Translations under genes and position numbers: made by a program
Origin: Periplaneta americana
Lineage: Eukaryota; Arthropoda; Insecta; Blattodea; Blattidae
Assembly: GCF_040183065.1 (NCBI RefSeq)
Contig: NC_091126.1
Coordinates: 144,362,204 to 144,426,203, forward strand
Length of the DNA: 64,000 nt
Reading direction: 5' to 3'
Shown here: positions 47,658-58,855 of the stretch, in pieces
Numbering within the stretch: the stretch's first letter is position 1
Layout of the letters: each line of letters begins with the position of its first letter
Notes under the pieces: model-generated
Seen by the model: the letters and a program-made list of their open reading frames with translations, nothing else
Told to the model about the DNA's origin: nothing
Databases searched by the model: none

Positions 47658-50600
47658 GAAAAGGAAGGGAAATTATGACAGTTGAGATGAAATTTCTTCA
47701 GGCCATTTTAGAATTATAACTTGGAATCATGACATAGGTATGTAAAACTAATTACAATGTGGTACATCACTCACACAAGGTAAGTGCCTCGAGTGTTGAT
47801 ATGGTGCATCAGATCATATTTTTTCATAGGGGTGTCCAACGTGCCTGTCAACGAAATAGCACTGGCATTGTTCACTAGTATGTCAATGCCACCAAACTTT
47901 TTCACAGCCTCCTGTACAGCTGATGCCACTTGATTCTCATCTCGGATGTCCACAACACAGGGCAGACACTTCCCTCCTGCAGCCTCCACTGAAACCAATT
48001 GGGAATTTTAATGTACAAATCTTGATTACACACTTTTGACACTTTATATCACTTAAGATTTGTAGGAACCATTTTCTAGTGTTAAATTGAAACTTAGTTG
48101 TTAATTTACATGCCATACTCAGAACTAACAGGATGCCGAAATTAGTTAACTAAGATAAATTAACAACCTAGTTTTTCAATTTAACATTAGAAAGTTGTTC
48201 CTACACAAAACTTACGGGAATTTTTAAGCTCAGTAATTCAGTTTCAAAATGATGTGATGGCATTATCTTTTAAAATATGAGCAGTTCAGAGTAAAAGTAG
48301 AGTAAGTCAAAATTGAGTAACGAGGTTTAAAGTAAAAATTCTGTAAAATACAGTGCAAAGTAGCAGTTAATATGTCCTTCGTGCTATCCACTGACTACTA
48401 ATAGTTTAAATAAATTGAATATTAATTGCTACTTTGCGCTGTATATTACAGAATGTTTACTTTAACCCTCATTACCCATTTTTGACTTACACCACTTCTG
48501 CTCTGAATGGCTCATATATTACAGCAGGAGTATATCTGTTATGGTAACAACTGATATTAGAGGAGAAAAATTCGCTCCGGTGCCAGGGATCGAACCTGTG
48601 TCCTTGGTTCTACGTACCAAGTGCTCTAACCATTGAGCTACACCGAAGTTCAATCCACAGCACCGGATCGATCTTTACGTAGATTCTTCACCCAACAGTG
48701 CATATTACTGTGGAATCCCGGCTACCAAGTCACTCAATTGAGTGCACTCCTTGTATAATGGCAGCTGACAATATAAATGTCAACATACATGTCGAATTTG
48801 GAGTGAGGCCATAAAGGGAAAAACACTAGAGGAGGGGGATTCGATCCGGTGCTGTGGATTGAACTTCGGCGTAGCTCAATGGTTAGAGCACTTGGTACAT
48901 AGAACCAAGGACCCGGGTACGATCCCCTGCACTGGAGCGAATTTTTCTCCTCTAATATCATGTGTAGAATGTTCTAGTTCTGATTTAGAAGAGTAAGTGG
49001 AGTGGTTGGCGTAACTTATAATATTAAAATTAATGACATTTTTAAGCACGCTCAGTAATCATGCAAATCTGGCTTTCGGGTAGTAGCTCCCTGTAAAGGA
49101 GGTTTGAATAATTTCAAGGAAAAATTGGTCCGGGGCCGGGTATCGATCCCGTGCGCTAAGCGAAGGGTCCTGGGACCAATACCCGGTCCCAGAACAATTT
49201 TTCCTTGAAATTATTCAAACTCTCAGTAATCGGCACCATTCTGTGCAAACAATGGCTGCATTAGCAAGAGTCTACCGTGCTAAAGAAAACAACAGGAGAC
49301 ACCAGGGCTGGTTGACACATTTTTCATGTTTTATTTTTCTGAGGTCAAGGAAACAATCTGACTTTAATAATTGAAGTATATAAACATCTCCCAATATTTG
49401 TGTTATGTAAGCGTAATTTTACAAATTGTATAACATTAACATCTATTAAGATATGGTATGTTTTCTTAGTAGGTAAAATTGTGCAAACCAATCTCGTAAG
49501 TGGGGTAGGTTCACACAGGATATGGCAATCATAAACCTTATATTAATAAAGGAGTTTATGAGCTCAAAAATAACATTTATGATAATTTTAATAGCACATT
49601 TGATTGAAACATAAGAAACACATTCACACAAATAAAGGCCATGAAACCGTGGTCTTACTTAATCTGAAGCACATTTACGGCATACGTAATATGCAGCATT
49701 GTTTATACATGCTACTTGGGCACATATTTTACACTTCGTATATTGAATGCATACAAATTAAGCAGAATATCCCTTCCTCAGAGTTGCTCTCGGAATTAGC
49801 CAGTGTTTTCTTCAGTTTAGTTTCTGTGTACTTTGGTTTCTTTGTTTTATTTTTTTCGTGTTTTCTGGTAACAAGCTTTTTTTCTTTGCATTGGATGATT
49901 TAGTTCTATTTCTTCGTCTTTCTTCCAATTCATTTTATTTCATTGCTCTCACAACTCTCAGCATTTCCTCAGGCTTTGTTTTCACCCTTTCTGATTGCTT
50001 TATATAGGCGCGCATTATTAGCTTCAATATTCAATATGGAACAGAAATTATTTTTCAATTACGTATTGTACTGTATTGTATTTATTAACATTCCATGGTA
50101 TTCATACATGCTTACAGCTAGAATATGGAACAAGTCAAAAAACTTAATATTATTATAAAATCTTAATTTATAGTAACAGTCTAGATGAAATATATACAGA
50201 CGAGATTTACAATATAGTCTACTAGCACAACACAAAGTTTTAGTATCAATTTCATTAAGTGTTATTTAATCTCATGAATTCACCTACAGAACAGAAGGCG
50301 TGACAAATTAGGTACTTCTTTAATTTGACCCTAAATAATTTTATGTTTCGAGTTTCATTTTTTATATCGATAGGGAGGCTATTAAAAATTTTTACTGCCA
50401 TATAACGCACTCCTTTTTGATAGCACGATAGACTTGCCGATGGAGTATGAAAGTCTTTTTTTGACGTGTATTTATGCTATGAACTGTTGAATTAGTTACA
50501 AAGTTTTCACGATTACATACGAGGAAGATTATTAATGAAAAGATATACTGACAAGCCATGGGCATTATTTGTAGTTTTTTTTAAATAGTCCTACACGATT

Positions 50601-53600
50601 CCCTAGATTTTGCACCTACTATTATTCTAATTACTCTTTTTTGTAATAGAAATATATTGTTACTATCTGTGGAATTTCCCCAGAATGTTATTCCAAAACT
50701 CATTACCGAGTGGAAGTATACAAAGTATATTGTTTTTAAGGTATCGATATTTACTTTCTTTTGCATAGATCTAATAGCAAAACAAGCTGAATTTAGTTTG
50801 GGGGTAATTTCTTTAATATGATTTTTCCAATTTAACACATTATCGATTTTTAAGTCAAGAAATTTGGATGTTGTTTTTGTTTCTAATAGGGAACTATTAT
50901 TAATTATTGCACTAGAAATTTGCGATGTTGAATTTGGACAGGATTTAAATTGAATTATGTTAGTTTTGTCACAATTTAATACTAATTTATTGACTGAGAA
51001 CCAGTCACATATATTGAAGAGAATTTCCTCTGTTGAAGATTGGAATGTGTTGGAGCTATTGGCTGTAATTACTATACTTGTGTCATCTGCAAATAATATG
51101 GGATGACCTACATCTTTTATTAGGGGGCGCAAGATCATTTATAAACACTAGAAAAAGTAGGGGACCTAATATTGATCCTTGAGAATTCCACTATTAATAG
51201 TTCCCCATGTCGATGCAGATTTCATAGTTGTATTGATTTCGACTTTCTGTTTCCTATCTATGGGATAAGAGTCAAACCATTGGTGTGCAACACGTTTAAT
51301 TCCATAATAATCTAATTTATCTAGCAGTATTTTATGATTTATACAGTCAAATGCTTTGGCTAAATCACAGAAAATCATGTGAAAGGAGTTACAAGTAATT
51401 ATTTAAACTGAGGCTGGCTGGCGTTACGTCATGACTCCATTACTACTCGTAACAGTTGCATATAAAATTTATAATATATTAGTATAAGAAATCCCATACC
51501 ATATGTTTAGTAATTACTGTGTCACATAAACAAATAATGTCAATATAACAATTTCATTGGTGTCACAAAAGAAACAAGAATTTAAATATTTACCTACTAA
51601 TGACGAAAATAAACAAATAGCTCTGACTCATTTCTAAAAAAACATTCACGTAAAATTAAATGTGTAGGTTGACAAACTGTAAATGAGTCCAGGCTAGATA
51701 ATGCTGTCATCTTCTGATTTACTACAGAATTATACTGCGTGTGCCAACCAAAACCTGTTGTCGACCAACCTTGGTGTCCCCTACATATGTTTTCCAGGAA
51801 ACACTTGGCTTACCAGTGCCTATAGGATTAATATTTCGTGATATGCTGGTGGCCAAAACAAAAATTGCCACACTGTTAAGTTTTAGCTGCATGTTGTGAC
51901 AAATATGCAGGCAGAAAGTGTGGATCACAAATGTCTGATTGCAGGCCACTCATAAATTAGATGTAAGCACAACTTCGGCATTGCACAAACTTAAAAATCT
52001 AGAAAGTTTCCTGTGATTTCATACCTAATCACTGGGAAACAGTAATAACATAAGTTCGTTGTTATCAAGACGGGAAGATCAAGATTTTGTCCATCTATGA
52101 AGTTTGAGTTGCTACTCGAGAGGTTTTATCAAGAGTATAATAAATATGCAATAGATTCATTTTGAGAAAAGTTCATCCCCAATCTGATAAATATTCCTGG
52201 AATGAAAACTTAGATTTCGCGATTATGGACATGAAAGTGAAAATACGTAATAAAAATGTGCACATTTGCACTGAATTGACTGCAGTGGATGACAGCCAAA
52301 AGTCAAGATATTTAAACACAAAAGCATAAAAAATATTTGCAATGCATTCCACCAGTTCATCATGCAGATGGGAACATGAATCAAGTTGAAGAAGGTTATG
52401 ATGGAGGGGGAAGAAAATTACCAGTATATCACATTTCATTTGACATATGATTCAAATTAATTTTTTAACTGTAAAAAAGACATAATACAACGTCACCTTT
52501 TATATTTATATACAAAATATTAAGAAGTTTAAGCTTGAATTTATAAAGGTTTACATTGAATATAATCAACTGAATAAGTATTTAATGGAAGATATCTAAG
52601 AAGGTAACTTTTAATGAGCTCGTAATCAAACTTTTCCTAAAATTACGTAAATCTCCACAAATATAGAGAAATAAAAATATTAGTTGCTTATGCTGTTAGG
52701 TTTCGAACTCGTACTTTAATAAAAGATTATGGGAAAACTGGTTATCTCCCAGCCTTGAGTAGAAAGTTCTCGCTCGACTAGTTCGAAATCAGAGCTTGAC
52801 TGAAAAATTATGGAGAAACTGTCTTGAGTAGATAGCGTTTTGAGTGAATAATTTTACCTCGCATGACACAATAAGATAGCCATTTACAGAGGAAGACAAC
52901 TCAACTATACTCGCTAATTACGGGTATTGCTTCTTAATGCAACATTCCAAGTAAGGTTTGAAACACTTACAGTCAGCATAGATAGCTAAATTTTGTGGAG
53001 ATTTGCGCGAGCAATTTGAGGGCCAGTTTCGACATGAGGTCACTGACTGTACAAGTGAAATATGGGATTAAAATCTTTTATAAATCCAAAACTTCTAGCA
53101 ATAAAATAATAAAAAAAACTGTAAAAACATCAAATGCACAAGTGATAATAAACGCAAAATTCTCCTCGTTATTTTCTACATTACCATAAATTTAGACTCA
53201 ATTTACACAAAGCCAGATTTAATGCACTTGTATTTCTTGTCCTGAAATTTAATTTTTGTCTATAACGCAAGATTAAAATATTACTGCAGAGTAAAATTTC
53301 TGGAACAGCGTCCCAGATGTATCATGGAGAAAAATTAGCTCCGGTGCCAGGGATCAAATCCAGAACCCCAGTTCTATGCACCGGGTGCTTTACCATCGAA
53401 ATGAGCCAAGTCTCAATCCATGGCACCGGATCGAATATTTCTCCTTTAGTTTTTTCCCTTTGTGGCCATGCTGTGAATTTAACTTCAGTGTAGCTCAATG
53501 GTAAAGCATCCAGTACATAGAACTGGGGGTCCTGGGTTCGATCCTCGGTGTCAGAGCGAATTTTTCTCCATTATTAACCATAATAACCATAATAGGGAAT

Positions 53601-56600
53601 TCTATAGGACCAAAAAATTAATAATCTTTACACATAAATTTCAAAGAGATGAGCACTTTGTATATTTCTTCTTCTGGGGATTTAAAAATGTTACTTCATA
53701 TATTTATCCTACGTGGATAAACAACCATCAATACAGGGTGTTAAAAAAAAAGTATCCAATATTTTAGGAGGTGCTAGTATGCATCAAAACAGGAAAAAAA
53801 ATGTCTAATAAACATTGGTCCTACAATACATACTTTCTGAGATCTGAACACTTGTTCATAGGAGGCTCAATGCGACGTCCATTCATGGCAATGCATTCCT
53901 CTGCCCTTCGGCATAAGGAATAACGCACTCTTTGAAATTGACCTGGTTGTTCTTGATAACCAAAAGTCTAGGGGATTTAGATTTGAGGAACGAGCAGGTC
54001 AAGGTGTGGGGCCTCCCCAATCAATCCAGTGGTCCTGAAATGTTAGTGTCAGGTATTCACGGAAAAAAATGTGCTGGTGTGCCATCATGCATGAACCATA
54101 TTTGTAGTCTTTGCTGATATGGCACATACTCCAGCAAGGTAGGCAATATGTTAATAAGGAAGTCCTGATAACGAGCCCCAGTTAATCTCTGTAGTAGCAC
54201 ATATGACCCTTAACTTATCGCCAAGAACGCCTGCCCATGCGTTGATTGAGAATCAGTGCTGATGCCTTGTTTCTTCAAGTACATTGGAATTTTTATCAGC
54301 CCAAACATGCTGATTAGGAAAATTCACAACACCATATCTGCTGAACCCTGTTCATATCCACACAAAAAATTTTTCTTTTCAGTATGTCTTGCGACGTATC
54401 AGTATTCCATTCCAGTGGTGTCAACTACGGTATGATTATCTGGTAGCCTACTGCATTGTAGGGCAGAAAAATGCATTGCAATAAATGGACGTCACATGAG
54501 CACCTCCTATGAACAAGTGTTCAGATTTCAGAAAGTATGTGTTGCAGGACCCATGTTTATTAGACATTTTTTTCTTGTTTTGATGCATAATATCACCTCC
54601 TAAAATATTGGATACTTTTTTTACACCCTGTATAAGTCTCGCAAATGTATCTGGCACTTGCGATGAAAGAGAGTTAGCAAGTGTGTCTTTATGGTGGCGA
54701 TCCTGTGCAGGATTGGATAGAGGAAAGGGACTAGGGGTAAAAAAGGGAGCAATGACACTAAGAAAGTATGCTCAGTTGCTTAGAAGAAATCAACCTGTAT
54801 GCTTGTTAAATTCATTGCGTGTTATTAAAAGAGGTATGCTGATACTTTTTAAACTAGAGATACTAAAAGGGGGTGAACAAGAGAGATCGTTCTTAATGTA
54901 TACTATTTTATGAAGAAATAAAGCAGAGCAGTCAAAAATAAATTACCAAAGCAGAACAGAAGAGAGTTACACTTAAAATTCAATGAAGAGTAGCAGAGAA
55001 AACCAATGTGTCTCTAACAACAATGTAGATGATTTTGCCTGAACAAAAATAACATGAAACTAAAGGAACTTCAATGAGTACACCAGGGAAGAAACATCGA
55101 TTGCAAAAGATCGCTATTAATATTGACGACTTCAACAAATATGTGATAGGCCTACAACAAATTATTCACGAATTCTATCTTTTGCACAAAATTTATCCTA
55201 GAATTTCAAAGTTGTTGCCTATCCTGTGCGAAATCACCCATTATAAAGTGTGATAGGTACTTGTACTAGTATTAATGTGAACAAAATCTTTCCAACACTC
55301 CATAGCAAAGAGTACTGGTACAACAAAGTACAGTGACGAAATTAAGAAATGTATAGAATTTAGATTTTAAGTAAATGAGGAGCACTTGGAAGTGTCTGCA
55401 CTCTTTAATCATATGAGTTAGTTAAAGAAACACTTATTAGTTTTGTCAGTGCTTGTCATTTACTACTGCAAATGCATCAATTCAGTGAACTCACTGCTTT
55501 CTGAGAACTCACCTTCTTTGGCTGCAGTGTATATAGTTCCAGGTAATTTTGGATGCGGTTCTGCAGTTTTGGCTGCGATAACGACATTGGCTCCATCTTT
55601 AGCAACCTTCAAAGCAATGGCTTTTCCTATACCTCGACTCGCTCCAGTTATGAAAACTGTGCGACCGGCTAACTTTCTGAAATGACATAATTTAATTATT
55701 ACGCTACCATAATACCAAAGTTTAGGCAGTGATCAATCAAGAAATTGATACTGTATGATTTTCATCATTTGATCTACATAAGCAGTTCTGATATTCCATG
55801 AAGCTGCTGAACTTGTGCTTATCCTTAATTCTGTTCTGAGAATAAAATTAATTGTTTAAACTGTAGGCTGTGAATATTAATACTGGGTTCAGAAGTTTCA
55901 TCCAAAGGTGTTCTCAAAACTGTTGCAGAAGAAAGTTTCCTCCAAATCAGCTTTTATTTGTAGTTTCTATTTCATTCTATTTATTGTATTCCATAGATCT
56001 CACATCAGCATTGTGACTTTCAAATGTGGAACAAGTTAAAAATAATACAAATTGTGCAATAGCAAGTAGATTAATTCAATTTAGAATCATTACAATTCGT
56101 CACTTGGGTATAGAAGATACGAACAGACCTATGCAGTAATTTTTTTATTCTACTATTCTATTAGTGCATTGAAGAAAGTAATACATGAACAATGAACACC
56201 TATTTATAATAGCTGAGACTAACAGAGGGTAGATTGAGATCTGATTTGTGTCATATTAAAATTATGAATATTTTGATTAGCTAGTGCCATACTAAATAGC
56301 CCATATCTTGGTTTTTAATATAAAATATCACTAGGGAAAGAATGTACTCACAAGTTGAGATCATGGTTTCAAAATTGTTGGAAATCATGGTATCCTTTCA
56401 TGCATAACTGTCATCTTTTTAATGGGTTATTTTACGACGCTTTATCAACTACAATGAGGTTATCTAGCATCTAAGTGAAATGAAGGTAATAATGCAAGCA
56501 AGACGAGTCCAACGCCGAAAGTTACCCAGCATTTTCTCTTAATGGGTGAAGGGAAAACCCCGGAGAAAACTCAACCAGGTAACTTGTCCCAACCAGGATT

Positions 56601-57341
56601 CGAACCTGGGCCAGCTAGTTTCACGGTCAGATGTGCTAACCCTTACTCCACAGTGGTGGATGCAACTGTCATTATTTTTATAATTTATTTCGTAAAACAA
56701 AAATATGTTTAGCTTCAGGTAAGTCTGATGCTCCAAAATATTATAATCTATATTTCCTTATAGAATGAAATTATGAGAAGTACCAATGTCATTTTAAGCA
56801 TGTTCATATTGCTAATAAAAATAAGGTAGGCTATATTGCATAACAGGCAGAGCTCAATCTAGAAGTAATATATTTTATGTGTGTTTTTCTGTCGAATGAT
56901 TAACCAATTCCAAACTAAGAAACATTGTGCTTATAGATACTTCGAGATCAATTCCATTTAATCCGATATTGTAGAAAAATTGAGCAGTTATGAGTACTAA
57001 ATTTGATTACACTGGTTTTATCAACATTAATTGCTAGTCTATTTGCTCTAAACCATTCATTCGATTTAACACTGCATCATTAGATTTACGTAACACTGTA
57101 AACACTATACCATAGTGAACTGATCATTTTTTGAGCTCAAGTTTTCAATGTTACTTAGAAGAGTATATTCTTATATATTTTGTAATAATATGAGAAACTA
57201 TTTCCACCATTATATAGTAACTGTGTCCCATTCATGACAGAGACGTTATATTAATAGATCTACTTTTAAGAAAACTGATTTAGCTTTCCACTAAGAATAA
57301 ATTTCTGAATTCTTAACTTAAATGCTACCTACAGTACTTTG

Positions 57342-57388
<47 letters not shown>

Positions 57389-58809
57389 TTATTTGCAGTA
57401 CTAGGCTTACATGTCACTTTGAAGTTTCAATTCATTTATCTGAACATTTGCTTCAGATTCACTTATGAAATCAGCTACCGTATAAACTGAGGTGAACTTG
57501 ATCACATAAAAAAAAAAAAAGAGGATTTAAATCATATCAGCCCTAATTGTGACTTTGAATTATTAAAAAAATACTTAAGAAATGGAGCAAAAATAATGAA
57601 TTTTAAATATATATCCAGTACCTAGGTACTTCTGCTACTGGTAACATGATTTTTTTTTGTAGTCAAGTTTATCCCAGCGGTCAAGTTTACCCCAGTTTAT
57701 GGTACAACAAAATCTACTAGTGTCATTAACAGGTATCAATCCTGAAAGACTTGTTTACATTACAAACTCATCTCTCATATCCTGCTGCTGTAGAGCAGAC
57801 AGAATTGCATCTACCTCTGCAAATCAGTGAAGTGTAGTAGGTCTGCATCAGCAGTGACCAAAAAACTCGAACGGCAGTGATTACACGCGAGAAACAGTCT
57901 AAGAAGTAAGGAGACGGGAGAGAGGTACACGGCATGAAAACTACAACTATACTTGTTTTTTTTAAAGATGGGACATGACAGGAGCGTTGCGATCGAAAAA
58001 ACAACTGAATGTCACATAGTGCCGGTAGGCCTGTTGCTATGGTAACAACGGTTGAGTTGCCAAACTTACCGTTCCCACATGGTGAATGCTTAATAGCTCT
58101 CTTGGCGACATTTATTGTGCACACAGTGTTAGCATTGGTACGTTTCGTCTTTCATTCTCTGTCGATTTTTGTATTGTTTTCTTACCTTTGCATCAACTGT
58201 CAATGAATGTTTTAACGTCAGCCATCGTAACGTCAATTGATACCTTCCATCAGCTGGCAGAGTGCTAGTCCATATTGGCAACATTGCACTGTAGTTCCAA
58301 GTTCCACCGCTAAACTGTCATGTCCCATCTTTAAAAAAAACAAGTATAGTGGTGGTTCGTACACTAACATTGAGTTCATCAACCCCGCCAATAAAAATCG
58401 CAAGCTTTGCTGTATCGGTAATGTCATTACTATCATCAAGAACCAATTAAAAGTTTATACAAATTTTCTTGCTTTTTTTAAATATTTGTCATGAACACAA
58501 TCTGAAATTTCCTGAATTCTCTTCTGGATATTTAGTCGAGAAATGCGCAGTTTTTTTCAAAATTAATTAACAAATTTCATTGGACAAATTATTTCAGCCA
58601 CCTTGATCATTACGCTTTTATAAAACTCTCCTTCATTGCAAGACTTAAGAGAACGAGCTATTTCGTTCGCCACTAGATAGCTGACTTCCTTACATGTATT
58701 TATGTCATCTTTCTCTTCATGACGATGATTTAAGGCTGATTTCAGTTCTTGGAGTTTAATAGCTCGTTTCATTACTACACTAGCACATAATATTCAATCA
58801 GTTTCTCTA

Positions 58810-58855
<46 letters not shown>

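Noticed and set aside
48870-48945. Possible tRNA-Tyr-like gene (GTA in loop)
   Set aside because: Repeated at five loci with imperfect stems inside foldback elements.
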